Part shown: positions 25,640-37,990 of the stretch, in pieces | Numbering within the stretch: position 1 is the stretch's first letter | How the letters are laid out: each line of letters opens with the position of its first letter | Assembly (NCBI GenBank): GCA_022432975.1 | Contig: CM039509.1 | Span: 18,055,760 to 18,119,759, forward strand | DNA length: 64,000 nt | Direction of reading: 5' to 3' | From: Begonia masoniana | Taxonomy: Eukaryota; Streptophyta; Magnoliopsida; Cucurbitales; Begoniaceae | Program-made: the position numbers and the translations under genes | The notes under the pieces: generated by a model | What the model was told of the DNA's origin: nothing | Database searches by the model: none | Seen by the model: the letters and a program-made list of their open reading frames with translations, nothing else

Positions 25640-26721
25640 TGTTAATGCAACGATGTGTTGGCATTATATTTTTGGCAAAAGATTATTTTTGGTTATATAT
25701 CTTTTTGGAAATTATATTCTTTTGGAATATATATTATTCTATCCTTCTATTTTGGAGATAATATTTGGCAGAATATTTCGTCAATTCAAATGTGATTTGC
25801 TGGAAAAGGAATCGTAACAAACATGGTTCATATCCCTAATTATTTGGGATACTTTACTAAAGCGTCATTCAAAGTGTCACTGCGCTAAATTTGTGTGGCA
25901 GTGATTTTCGGATCCTTTGCTGATTTCGTGAGATATTATTATTTGAATGAATAGTCTGTTTCAAGAATATATTGTAGAGAGAAACAGAGCCGCACCAGCA
26001 CTTAATATAAAATTCTTCTCTTTCTATGTAAAATGGTGTTGACGCTATTATTTTGTGTGTGCTGAATTTCTCTATTCATCTGGGCGTCTTTATTTCTTCA
26101 CCCACGTTTCTGTGTGGTGTATGTGATTATTGATTCGGTCGTGTCAAAGACTGGTTTGTTGAAGCCTATTCTGGGTGATCCTATCCTAAGATATTGTCAA
26201 GCATCACAGACAGTGTCATAGGAGTTTATTCTTGTGATCTTCATTATTATCCAGTCTTGAGAGGAGACTGCCTTGGAACTCTGGAGGAGCTCTATTTATT
26301 GACAAGAGGAGCTTGTCGTTCTTGATCGTGGGCGAGGGGATCTTGCCATAACACGGGTTTTGGGAGGAACCAACAACAAGGGGATCTTGTTGTTATCTAG
26401 ATCTCGGGAGAGATCGTTTCAAAGTCGAGGGGAGCTCGCAAAACAGTTTCACTTGTGAAGGTTGAAGGAAGCGGCATCAAAGATAAGAGGGAGTCTTATT
26501 TTGTTTTAGTCCGAGTGTCTTGTAACCTTGTTTGAACTTGTGAAATGTTTTCATATCTGGGCGTGGCCCCGCAGATGTAGGCTGATTGCCGAACTGCGTT
26601 AACAACCTCCTGTGTTGTTAATTTCCGCATTTTTAATATTGTCCTATATCGTATTTATAACCGGTGTCACACGAAGTGTTACAACACTTTATAACATCGG
26701 ATCACTAACCTTGATCTTTCA
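25640..26721 (+). mobile_element. solo LTR Q, copia-like, TSD GTGTT
   Basis: Bounded by TGTTAATGC (25640) and GATCTTTCA (26721), flanked by perfect GTGTT (25635-25639 and 26722-26726), 1082 bp. The downstream part (GCAGATGTAGGCTGATTGCCGAACTGCGTTAACAA, split here in words: a GTAGGC...GCCGAAC...CGTTAA block) is typical of the U5 region of plant Ty1/copia LTRs. Assignment to copia is an inference from that block; the solo-LTR structure is seen directly. Confidence 0.7.
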
Positions 26722-27292
26722 GTGTTCGGTCGATAACGTCACCGATTATGTGGACGATGACGTCGTCCAAAGTCCGTGGACGAATGAGACAAAACTTGAG
26801 AGGAATTTAATTCATATCTGCTTTATAGTCGTCGACCAATGTCCTTACAGAAGCCACGTCGACCCCTACTGTACCATTTGTCCAAACCCGATAGAGAGAA
26901 TTACCTACCCCTACTGTTCAAATTGATGAAACCCAAGAGGAATTAAATTCCAAACTAGGTTATAGGCGTCGACCGAAACCATGTTTTACTGTTTTTCGTA
27001 GAATTTAAGTTAAGTTAAACTTTAGTACTAGGTTTATATCTTCCGCTGAATAAAGTAATTAGTCTTTAAATGTTGATAGATATGGATTTAATGATTGAGT
27101 CTATTCTCTCACGATTGATGAACGAATGAAAATGGAAAGAAATTGATAAATGGAAAGGAATTGATAAATGAAAATTGTATGAGAATAGATGAGGGTAATA
27201 GGCAAGTCCAATTATAAGGAGAAATGTAAAAGTTTAAATTTTTGGGACTTTTAGGATTTATGTATATAGAAATTTGGGGTCGTTACAAATAT

Positions 27293-29589
27293 CGCGGGCG
27301 CTTAAACCTTAGTATTGGTAGCCCAAGTCTGAGGTATATGTTTTTGAAGCGTTGAGTGCAGATGCTCAGCTCCAAAGTGCAGTAGCCTGTAGTGAACGCC
27401 TAGAGAAGCCTTGCAAGAGTCTAGTCCAAAGGCAATTTCAAAAATTAGGACACAAGGAAACATCTCGACACGAGATGCGGTAAATTGGGGCAGTAGTCCA
27501 GAAGCTTAACAACGATAGTCCATCTACCACATTTATGTCTCTAACAAACAACACGGTTGCTGAAAGAGTGTTGTGCATGAGTGGAGCTCGAGGAAATTGA
27601 AGGTTACACAAATAGAAGCACTATCAGCTGTGCAACTCACCGAACTGAAAAAATCATACCAAAGTGTTGCGTGATTACTTTGAGATATTCAAGCCTTCAA
27701 CTCAAGCCTTCACCTGGCTTGAACCTATAATCATTTGAGATTTTACTCTGTGAAAGTTATTTTGTTGATCAAAAGAGGAAAGGGTGAAGGTCTAAAAGAT
27801 TGTAAATATTTGATTGGCATCCTCCTAAAGTTTAATATTGTTTACATATTGTAGTTAGTTTGCTAAAGTAAAGAGAAAATAATTAGTTTAAGATTGCAAA
27901 CTAAATTGATATTAATTAAAAAAAAGTTAAATAATTTAACTCACACCCACCCCTTAGGTTATATTGATCTCAGCCTGCCATGAGGCCTATTTAGTCCACC
28001 GCAACTAGGGTCCGATCTACCGAATGTTATGTTCCAAAAATATATGTCTCAGGCTTGGGACTCATTGGGACTTCCCCGTTCCACTGCCGATCTACCACAA
28101 TTGAAATCTGGTCGACCACCATTTGATCTTTCACAAAGTTCTCTTTGTAGAAGTCTACTACAAATAATTCCCAAGCTAATGCGAATTGTTTTCACTAAGA
28201 TATCTCTCGGGACTAGGCATCCACGTATGATCTCCCATCGAGGACATCAACTATTTTAAAACTCAAAGTGAAAATTGAATGATTGTTTATTTAAGTTCTA
28301 AAAATATACTTTGAAATATGCTCCAAGAACTTAACAAATACATTAATAATTTCGAGTATCCAATACTCAAAACAAAAATATTTCTAAAATGAGTAAAAAA
28401 TAAATTTAACATAATATAAATTTGTCAACTTAAATACTTCAATAGTCGAAACAAATAAGGCTAAATTCTACTAAGCTTGATATAAGGAAAAAGAAAAAGG
28501 AAGCTTTGTAACAAAATTCTTCCATAAACCTTCAAATTAGGGTAATTAGTTTGTTTATTCAATTCAAGGGTCAAGTCCTTTCCCAGTGACTATTCTTACA
28601 GTGCTAGGAGCTGCTAGACGTAAAAATCTAAAAAAAAAAAAGTTTGAATGGGAAGAGGTTGAAGCAGTATTAGACAGATGTTTTTATAAAGAAAAAAAAT
28701 TAGAGTTTCAATCAAAGATTTTTCAAGCATAGGCAAAAATTCATTAAAAGAAAGTGATACATTTGAAAGTGAAAAAAGAATTTTTTAGTAAAAAATTACA
28801 AGAAAAAGCCATTAGAGTGCAACTTTTAAGCCAACTAAGTGAAAAACAAAAAATAGCGCACCTAGCAGAGCGCAGAGAACGCTGGAGGCACGCAACATGC
28901 ACGTTCGAGTAGTCGATGAATCAGCGTTGGGCGCTGCAGGCCACACAAGAGTTGCAAGCGCACGCAGGCAGGCGATGTAGCGTGAGTAGGCGAGACAATG
29001 CGTGATAGCAGTGCACGCAGTGTGGCCACACGTGTCCAAAATTTCAAAAATTGTGTGTTTTTTTAAGTTTTTGACGTTTTAGGATTTCTATATTTTATAT
29101 TTCTAAATTTATTTGGTTTACTATATTTTTAGGGTTATTTTGATTATTTACTATTATTTTTATGGTTTGTTTGTATCTTATTTGAACACCAAATTTTTAC
29201 TAATTTTAAAGAATCAATATACATAACTTTAAGTTTACTTTGTGAGAGAATTTTCTCATTAGTTCGTTGTGAAGAACTGAGTTTTCTTCAAGTTAAAGCT
29301 TGAAACAACTTGATAGTTTGGTTCTAACCACAAGTTTGGTTATGACAAAACTATTTGTTTTGATAACTTTGGTTTCTATCAGGAATATTCGATTGGGGTT
29401 AAATTTCTCATACTTTATTCAAAAGTAATCATAAGTCTTTAATTCTGCATTGTTGAAGAGTCTTCGGTTCTTAATACCTGTGGTTCTCATCACTTTTGTG
29501 ACTAAGAAAAACGTTCAAACATCTTGGAGATCCAAGATAAAAAAAAAAGGAGAAGCAGTCGAACTATTGACTTAATAATAGGCACTTAT
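27293..29589. other. unassigned, AT-rich with a GC-rich patch
   Basis: No gene recognised. A 76-codon frame at 28029-28259 has no family resemblance. 28850-29040 is a GC-rich island of GCGCACGCAG-like words in otherwise AT-rich DNA. 29270-29540 resembles LTR leader sequence by composition only. Confidence 0.4.
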
Positions 29590-29830
29590 TGGTAGAGTGG
29601 GCATAACCGGCTCGAAATCGAACCGACCTGTCAGGTTCAGTGCGGTCCAGGTCGGTTCAGTCAATGTTAAGAACTGGGAATGGTTTCGGGATCTCCAAAA
29701 CTGTGGTCCACGGTTTGGTTTTTGATTTTGGAGGTCAAAAACCGACAAAACCGTGAGAAAACTGAACTGTGGGTCAACCTGAAAATATTCAACTCAACCC
29801 GACCCAAATGTTAAATTTTACCCAGCCCAT
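29590..29830. mobile_element. possible hAT-type element end
   Basis: GTGGGCATAACCGG followed by repeated AACCG/CGGTT, AAACCG and CAACCCGACCC words is the composition commonly seen at the ends of plant hAT elements. No inverted repeat partner or 8-bp duplication was found, so this is tentative. A 142-codon frame continues to 30197 without recognisable domains. Confidence 0.3.
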
Positions 29831-30229
29831 TCCAAATCTTCCTGAAGCCCAACCTAGGCCACTCTCCTCTTCTAAACCTACTCTCTTTTTCTTTTCTCAT
29901 TTCCTGCACTGCCTCTCTCTATCTTGTGTTCTCTCGTCGCCTTACCGCAGCCCACCCCTAATTAGGAGATGTCTTCTCCTCTCTGTTCCATTCTGTTTGC
30001 ACTTTGCAGAGTCGTTTGTTGTTCCGTTTTGTTTGCACGTCGCAGCCTTAACTCATCTTGTTCTGATTTTAGTTCATTTTTCATTGTTCCGATTCTGGTT
30101 CTCAACTTGCTCGAGGTTTGTCGTCGACTTCAGTACGATTTCAGAGTTTGCAAATCATTTTTACCATGTTCAAATCCGGCTAAAAAAAGAGAATTGACAG
30201 GGTTGATAAGATCGGCCAGCTAAACCTAA

Positions 30230-31755
30230 TGAATGGTTTCCATTTAGTAATTGTTTAAAATGGATCTTCTTAACTTAAGGGTTCACTGAGTTTAGCTATC
30301 CAAAATTACTCTTCTTGGGGTGGGTTTTGGTTTTATCGATTGAGTCCTCTTTGTTAGAGAACCCCTTTTTCTGAATCTGGTTTGAATATCAACTCTGTTC
30401 AGTTATCGAAAGCAAGTGAATACTGCGTTAAATGACATATACAGGAGTGTTCTCGCTCTCTATGGATTTTTGACACGAGGAACTCGATGTAGATTTCGAA
30501 TTTCATCTGGACAAAATTAAACGACGTAAACAATTTCTATCTTACAAAGTAACTTTAATGACTCGGGGACGTGTAGGAACAAAAATGCCAGGTTAGGAGA
30601 GCTGATTCTCAGGAAGTGAAATCGATCATCCAAAATTAAGGCTAGAATAATCACAAGTCAAGCCCACACATGGAAGTACCAATACCCACGTAGAGAAATC
30701 TAATACAGATAGTACAATACAGTAAATACTTATCAATATTCTAAGGTGCAAGAAAATAAGAAAATCCAATCTACCAATTAAGTTTATAAATCCAAATTAA
30801 ACATCTAAATCCTTGCTAAGAAAAAACAGATAAAGTTCTAATGAGAAATAAATGACAAGTAGCGTCTTCCAAGTCTCAACTGAAGTTAATTACTCTTCTT
30901 TTTATTTAGGTTGGGAGAAGGGTCATTGAAGTGAGTGACTAACTCAGTAGAAACGTTATAGCTAAGCATCTTGATTTAAAAATGAGTTTTATCTTCGTTT
31001 CAAACCATAATTAACTGTCAAAACCATGCATGAGTTTACAAAACTGTCAAGGAAACTTCTTTCCTTCTTTTTATCAAAACTAGCTCCACAAGCTCTCAGT
31101 GAGGTAGTTATAAAACATAATACATACATAGGCGGTTATACAACGAAAATAAATCTCTCTTTTTTCCATAAAAACGTCATTAGTGAAAAATGAGGGTCAC
31201 ATAAAGACCCCTCTGTCACACTATAACAGAAGACGGTGATCCAAAGACTCAACAACATCTGAGACCAAAGGAAACTGTAACAACGATCCAAAGATCTAGC
31301 TCGTCAACCAAGTGACCGGCGACCAATAGTCAGCCATGACATCACCCGAACAATGAACACCGTGATCAAATTTAGGGATTTGAAACCCAATGAGAGCTTC
31401 ATCACCGCCCTGCTGCAATTTTACGTACGTGAAAACGATACAACCTTCATGCATCAGAAGGTGTAATAGATTGTCTCGTGATGCTTTGACACCGAAACTG
31501 TCCAAAACATCAAGAGGATTCATCCCCTCAACAGATCAGAACAAAACTATATATCATTTATGCTGAAAATAAACGTGGCAAAACTATACGTACATATACG
31601 CATAACAACTAATGTGCTGGCGACTAGGTTTTGTCATACGTTTACATGTGACAACCCATCAAAAAAGCATTTTGAAAACAATGCAATGCAATGTAGAAAG
31701 CATAAAATCTCTACCTCGACGATGACTACTCCTCTTCCGTACATGAGCGGTAACC
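30230..31755. other. unassigned stretch left of Cassandra
   Basis: No gene recognised. A 75-codon minus-strand frame (31523-31296) starting MNPLDVLDSFGVKASRD is open but matches nothing I know. Together with 32645-33650 it formed one continuous sequence before Cassandra inserted. Confidence 0.4.
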
Positions 31756-31999
31756 TCTCGTGTGATGACCCGAATGTGTACATATAAGTACGACTGCGGG
31801 ACAAACATCGGGTTGCGGAGCAAATCTCGGGACCTAAGCCGAGAGTAGGCAAATCTCGAACTCGAGTATAGGCAAATCCCGGGTCGTAAAAAGGGGGTCG
31901 TCACAATCCCACATCGCTTGGGGAAGTATGTGGAAATGAAACATATGTAAGGAAACCCTCATAAGACCATAAGACGCGTTTTGGAGCACAATTGGTAAT

Positions 32000-32074
32000 G
32001 GATCCCTTAAGAATTCCGAAGTTAAAAGTGCTTCGACGAGAGTAATACCAAGTTGGGTGACCGACTGAGAAGTC
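32000..32074 (+). other. 5S-rRNA-like segment, Cassandra left LTR
   Basis: GGATCCC..AAGAATTCCGAAGTTAAAAGTGCTTCG, written here as its blocks GGATCCC, TCCGAAGTTAA, GAGAGTA and GTTGGGTGACC, follows plant 5S rRNA order and keeps A-box and C-box-like parts of the internal promoter. It is not a ribosomal gene; this is the diagnostic Cassandra feature. Confidence 0.85.
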
Positions 32075-32166
32075 ATCGCCAAACAAAGCCGTGAGGTGAA
32101 GATATTGAGTTACGGCCTAATCCCTAGAGCGGACAATATCTTACTGGAAAAAAAGGTCGTTATAAA

Positions 32167-32178
32167 TGGTATCAGAGC
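32167..32178 (+). promoter_or_regulatory. PBS of Cassandra (initiator tRNA-Met)
   Basis: TGGTATCAGAGC, complementary to the 3' end of plant initiator tRNA-Met, two bases after the left LTR. Confidence 0.9.
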
Positions 32179-32473
32179 CTGTACCCAACCGAAAATATGG
32201 CCAACGAGGACGTTGGGCCCCCGAGGGGGGTGATTGTGATGACCCGAATGTGTACGTATGAGTACGACTGCGGGACAAACCTCGGGTTGCGGGGCAAACC
32301 TCGGGACCTAAGCCGAGTGTAAGAAAATCCCAGATTCGAATATAGACAAATCCCGGGTCGTAAAAAGGGGGTCGTCAAAATCTCACATTGCTTGGAGAAG
32401 TATGTGGAAATGAAACATATGTAAGGAAACCCTCCTAAGATAGTAAGACGCGTTTTGGAGCACAATTGGCAAC

Positions 32474-32550
32474 GGATCCCATAAGAACTCCAAAGTTAAA
32501 AGTGTTTCGGCGATAGTAGTACTAGGTTGGGTAACCGACTTGGAAGTCCT
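32474..32550 (+). other. 5S-rRNA-like segment, Cassandra right LTR
   Basis: Second copy in the 3' LTR, with blocks GGATCCCATAAGAACTCC, AAGTTAA, GATAGTAGTACTAGG and GGGTAACC. It is somewhat closer to genuine 5S rRNA than the left copy at the AGTAGTACTAGG block. Confidence 0.85.
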
Positions 32551-32644
32551 CGCCAAACAAAGCCGTGAGGGGAGGATATTGGGTTACAGCCCAATCTCTA
32601 GAGCGGACAATATCTTATTGAAAAAAAAAGGTCGTTACATCTCG

Positions 32645-33650
32645 CTTTGGCTCGAAATCAACAAACTTGTCCGAGCCTAAATGAAAATTTAAGTCATGAA
32701 TATCCCACTTAATACTAAGGGAAACATGCGAGTGGGTCTTATGTCAGAACTAGGAACCCAATTTGGAACACTATAAATGGCCACAAACTTTACCAATGCA
32801 CGTAGCGCCGAGGCAACAAAAGTTTCCCAAAAATAAAGGTCGTGCGGTCCACATTTCACCCTAGCGGTCCACACCACGGTTGACACTCCCTCTGAAGTGT
32901 CAACATTTGAAACTCTTGGGTTCAGCCCCAGTCGACACTACCTCTCAAGTGTCGACACTTGAACCCCCCCTCTCAGGTCTTCGCTGCAACAAGCCCCGGT
33001 CGACCCTTCCCTCAAAAGTGTGGACTTCCGGTGAAGCGAATGGGAATTTGTCGCACTCGCCATTTCACGTCGTTTCTCTCCTTCAAACGACAAATAGATC
33101 TGGAAACATTCCAAATATACTAACAATCTAGAAATAAACGAGGGATTTGATCTCCTTTGCTCGAATGTAACTCTTTCACAAAAACCCTAACTTCTAATCC
33201 AAAAACAAAAAGATTAGGACAACTTACCCTTGAAGCGTATTCACAAAGGTTGATGCTTGTTGTTCTGCGAACACCCCCACCTCAGAAATCGACGAGTTTT
33301 CTTTCTGTTTTCCACCTCACTCTCCTTGCCCTTCCTGCCCTTCTCTCTCTAGCCTTGGCTCCAAGGAGAAAAATGAGTAAATAAGAATTTTCCAAACCAT
33401 TTTAATAATAAATAAATAAATTTAATGAATTTATAAAATGTAAATTAAGATATTTTATACATCAGCTAAAAATTCTCAAATTTGAAACATTTTCCCACAA
33501 TCTACTTTTGGGGTAAATTCCAAATTACCCAACCTCATTTTCACCAATTTAAAAACACAGTAATTTTCTAAATTACTAAATTTACTCAACATTTCTGAAA
33601 GATTCAACGTGGCTATAAAAAGAGAAAATAAGTCAACCAATGACTTGTTG
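32645..33650. other. unassigned stretch between Cassandra and element E
   Basis: Contains three palindromic units at 32880-33030 (TTGACACT...AGTGTCAA, GTCGACACT...AGTGTCGAC, and a related one), similar in kind to the LTR hairpin slots, and on the minus strand a donor-like CAAGG|GTAAGTT near 33230. It may be an older LTR, but ends were not found. Confidence 0.4.
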
Positions 33651-34979
33651 TGTAACGACCCCTCTTTTCCCAAAGGGCCGCCGCGTCTCTTAACATATAC
33701 TTTACATTTTTCACGCGAAATTTTTTTGATTTACATTAAAACTTTAAAACAATTTTTGGACATTCAAATTCCTTTAAAAATGAGTGAAAAATATTTAAGA
33801 AATCATTTGGAAGAAATAATTTGAAATTGGTTTGTTTTAAAAAAAAAAGTGGAACAAGTGGCGCGCGCATGATCGGCGCGTGCGCACGTTGCCTTATTGG
33901 CGTGTGCACGTCGCCGCGTCGCGGCGAGTGTGCTGCCCACCCTGATGTGCGCGCGTCGCACACCTGTTGGGCACGCTCGCAAGAGTTGATCGATCGCCCC
34001 TCATCAAGCGATCGATCGGCGAGCCCTTTTCCCACGCTCACTCGCCCCTCGCCATTTGGCGATCGATCGCCCTCGTCAAGCGATCGATCGGCTAGCCCTC
34101 TGTAATACCCGGCTGTACGGAATAATAATATTATATTATTATAATATTGTTTGATGGCATTTTTGTAATTATGCCAATCAGGTCCGTTTTACGAAAAGAA
34201 AGCGTCATTACGATCCTAACGATTAATAGGAATTTTAAGGAAATTATGAGAATTTTCGGAGATTAAACGCTATATTCCGATTAATTACCTCTATTTTAAT
34301 GTAATGGACGTTTTAGTAAAAAATAGTAAATGAAGTCCAAATTGTGAATGGATAGTTTTAATAAAGCCCAAATAACAGGTTGGACCTAATGGTGAAATAA
34401 GAAAATTTGGAGAGCCCGAATCGATAGCCGATTAACAAACGAAGGACGAAACAAAATAGAATTAAGTGTAAGGGCATTTTTGTAATTTGTTAAACCAAAT
34501 CTATTAAATTAAAAAGCTTTTCTTCTCTCCCTCACATTCTCTCTTTCTCCTTCTCTGGAGTTCACGAACAGAGAGCTCCTACCTTCTCTGTTCTCCGACG
34601 CCGATTCCAATCCGACTTCCGTTTCTCCTCCGTTTCTCCTCCGATCTTCGTGGTTTCTCCTCCAATCGCTTCCTAGGTATGAATCTATGATTCTATAGCG
34701 TTAGTTTTCAATTTTCGGACCGATTTCACGTTAGGGTTTGTTTAGGTTTTTGTTTAAAAAACGCGATTTAGGGTTTGTAATTAATAGGTTTGCCGTAATA
34801 AAGTATATATTGGACGTATTGAACGTTATTGGACGAATTTGATCGATTTAGGACGAATGTTAAAATTTGAGAATTTTCGGGTTTTCGGGAAAAACTCGTA
34901 AATTGTAAATTGAGGTGCCGAGCGTAAATTGCTCGAATAAATACTCGATAAATTGGATTGAACTTTTAGAAAGTTCCTT

Positions 34980-37198
34980 AAGGCATACAGTTAAAATGGG
35001 CCGTAAGGCATACAGTTAAAATGGGCCGTAAGGCATACAGTTAAAATGGGCCGTAAGGCATACAGTTAAAATGGGCCGTAAGGCATACAGTTAAAATGGG
35101 CCGTAAGGCATACAGTTAAAATGGGCCGTAAGGCATACAGTTAAAATGGGCCGTAAGGCATACAGTTAAAATGGGCCGTAAGGCATACAGTTAAAATGGG
35201 CCGAAAGGCATACAGTTAAAATGGGCCGTAAGGCATACAGTTAAAATGGGCCGTAAGGCATACAGTTAAAATGGGCCGTAAGGCATACAGTTAAAATGGG
35301 CCGTAAGGCATACAGTTAAAATGGGCCGTAAGGCATACAGTTAAAATGGGCCGTAAGGCATACAGTTAAAATGGGCCGAAAGGCATACAGTTAAAATGGG
35401 CCGTAAGGCATACAGTTAAAATGGGCCGTAAGGCATACAGTTAAAATGGGCCGTAAGGCATACAGTTAAAATGGGCCGTAAGGCATACAGTTAAAATGGG
35501 CCGTAAGGCATACAGTTAAAATGGGCCGTAAGGCATACAGTTAAAATGGGCCGTAAGGCATACAGTTAAAATGGGCCGTAAGGCATACAGTTAAAATGGG
35601 CCGTAAGGCATACAGTTAAAATGGGCCGTAAGGCATACAGTTAAAATGGGCCGTAAGGCATACAGTTAAAATGGGCCGTAAGGCATACAGTTAAAATGGG
35701 CCGTAAGGCATACAGTTAAAATGGGCCGTAAGGCATACAGTTAAAATGGGCCGTAAGGCATACAGTTAAAATGGGCCGTAAGGCATACAGTTAAAATGGG
35801 CCGTAAGGCATACAGTTAAAATGGGCCGTAAGGCATACAGTTAAAATGGGCCGTAAGGCATACAGTTAAAATGGGCCGTAAGGCATACAGTTAAAATGGG
35901 CCGTAAGGCATACAGTTAAAATGGGCCGTAAGGCATACAGTTAAAATGGGCCGTAAGGCATACAGTTAAAATGGGCCGTAAGGCATACAGTTAAAATGGG
36001 CCGTAAGGCATACAGTTAAAATGGGCCGTAAGGCATACAGTTAAAATGGGCCGTAAGGCATACAGTTAAAATGGGCCGTAAGGCATACAGTTAAAATGGG
36101 CCGTAAGGCATACAGTTAAAATGGGCCGTAAGGCATACAGTTAAAATGGGCCGTAAGGCATACAGTTAAAATGGGCCGTAAGGCATACAGTTAAAATGGG
36201 CCGTAAGGCATACAGTTAAAATGGGCCGTAAGGCATACAGTTAAAATGGGCCGTAAGGCATACAGTTAAAATGGGCCGTAAGGCATACAGTTAAAATGGG
36301 CCGAAAGGCATACAGTTAAAATGGGCCGAAAGGCATACAGTTAAAATGGGCCGTAAGGCATACAGTTAAAATGGGCCGTAAGGCATACAGTTAAAATGGG
36401 CCGTAAGGCATACAGTTAAAATGGGCCGTAAGGCATACAGTTAAAATGGGCCGTAAGGCATACAGTTAAAATGGGCCGTAAGGCATACAGTTAAAATGGG
36501 CCGTAAGGCATACAGTTAAAATGGGCCGTAAGGCATACAGTTAAAATGGGCCGTAAGGCATACAGTTAAAATGGGCCGTAAGGCATACAGTTAAAATGGG
36601 CCGTAAGGCATACAGTTAAAATGGGCCGTAAGGCATACAGTTAAAATGGGCCGAAAGGCATACAGTTAAAATGGGCCGTAAGGCATACAGTTAAAATGGG
36701 CCGTAAGGCATACAGTTAAAATGGGCCGTAAGGCATACAGTTAAAATGGGCCGTAAGGCATACAGTTAAAATGGGCCGTAAGGCATACAGTTAAAATGGG
36801 CCGTAAGGCATACAGTTAAAATGGGCCGTAAGGCATACAGTTAAAATGGGCCGTAAGGCATACAGTTAAAATGGGCCGTAAGGCATACAGTTAAAATGGG
36901 CCGAAAGGCATACAGTTAAAATGGGCCGTAAGGCATACAGTTAAAATGGGCCGTAAGGCATACAGTTAAAATGGGCCGTAAGGCATACAGTTAAAATGGG
37001 CCGAAAGGCATACAGTTAAAATGGGCCGTAAGGCATATAGTTAAAATGGGCCGTAAGGCATACAGTTAAAATGGGCCGTAAGGCATACAGTTAAAATGGG
37101 CCGTAAGGCATACAGTTAAAATGGGCCGAAAGGCATACAGTTAAAATGGGCCGTAAGGCATACAGTTAAAATGGGCCGAAAGGCATACAGTTAAAATG
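34980..37198. repeat. 25-bp tandem array, about 89 copies
   Basis: Unit AAGGCATACAGTTAAAATGG+GCCGT repeats without spacers, almost identical throughout. The only recurrent variant is GCCGAAAGG instead of GCCGTAAGG, scattered among copies. It sits in the first intron-like part of LTR L. It is flanked by two copies of the same ~410-bp LTR segment (about 34570-34979 and 37198-37603). Very low divergence means recent expansion. Confidence 0.97.
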
Positions 37199-37990
37199 AG
37201 CTCTACCTTCTCTGTTCCCGACGCCTATTCCAATCCGACTTCCGTTTCTCCTCCGTTTCTCCTCCGATCTTCGTGGTTTCTCCTCCAATCGCTATCCTAG
37301 GTATGAATCTATGATTCTATAGCGTTAGTTTTCAATTTTCGGACCGATTTCACGTTAGGGTTTGTTTAGGTTTTTGTTTAAAAACGCGTTTAGGGTTGTA
37401 ATTAATAGGTTTGCCGTAATAAAGTATATATTGGACGTATGAACGTTATTGGACGAATTTGTCGATTTCGGACGAATGTTAAAATTTGAGAATTTTCGGG
37501 GTTTTCGGGAAAAAACTCGTAAATTGTAAATTGAGGTGCCGAGCGTAAATTGCTCGAATAAATAGCTCGATAAATTGGATTAGAACTTTTAGAAGTTCCT
37601 TAGTTAAGGTTTTGACAAATTGGACGTTTTATTGATCTAAACTCGTTTTTAACGTTCAATCATTGTAAATTGTTTAGGTAAACAGTGCTCGTAGACGAAG
37701 CTTGGATTGATGCGTGCACGAAGTAAGTTCTCGTGGATTTTTTCTCTGGCCGATGGGCCCTACACCGTACGTCGAATGTCGTCTCGAGGAATTTTGGAGA
37801 TGCGTATGTTATTTGTTTTGGTTGGGGGTATATAGGTTTTAGTGTTTTTATAGGTTTAGGTGTATGTTTATAGTTTTGATGGTATATATTGCTATTGTTT
37901 ACGCTATATCATATTGAACTGTTCATGCATCACGCGTTTTAAGAAAAGCATGAAAATGAACTCTGCACAGCGTTTAAAGATAATGTAAAG

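Larger units (their letters stand above)
17002..27287 (+). mobile_element. solo LTR J (Ty3/gypsy), TSD AATAT, with five nested insertions
   Basis: Starts TGTAACATCC (17002) and ends GGGGTCGTTACA (27287), flanked by AATAT (16997-17001 and 27288-27292). Own parts: exon 2 at 17419-17462 with donor AG|GTAAGTTCTCGTGACTTAC, hairpin GGTTATCGG...CCGATAACC (about 18650-18768), acceptor GTGTAG (18900) and third exon 18901-18956 (...GEDDVPLPDEPAA then stop). Its palindromic repeat slot is split by H and Q. Later insertions are R, K, H (with I) and Q. Net of these it is about 2.4 kb. Confidence 0.85.
31761..32639 (+). mobile_element. complete Cassandra TRIM retrotransposon, TSD TCTCG
   Basis: Two direct LTRs (31761-32164, 404 bp; 32235-32639, 405 bp) flank a 70-bp centre with a PBS complementary to initiator tRNA-Met (TGGTATCAGAGC, 32167-32178) and a purine tract (GAGGGGGGTGA, 32223-32233). 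Flanks are perfect TCTCG (31756-31760 and 32640-32644). Each LTR begins TGTGATGACCCG, ends GTCGTTAYA and contains a 5S-rRNA-like segment. Cassandra elements are non-coding terminal-repeat retrotransposons in miniature found across vascular plants and rely on proteins made by other elements. Confidence 0.93.

Noticed and set aside
29769..30197. 142-codon plus-strand frame
   Set aside because: Low-complexity Ser/Leu/Phe-rich translation of a CT-rich region next to hAT-like sequence; no domain.
31999..32550. Functional 5S rRNA genes
   Set aside because: The segments are diverged, embedded in direct LTR repeats with PBS and TSD, and match the known Cassandra architecture.
34980..37198. CRISPR-like regular array
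   Set aside because: Repeats are directly adjacent with no spacers, in a plant nuclear LTR; it is a minisatellite.
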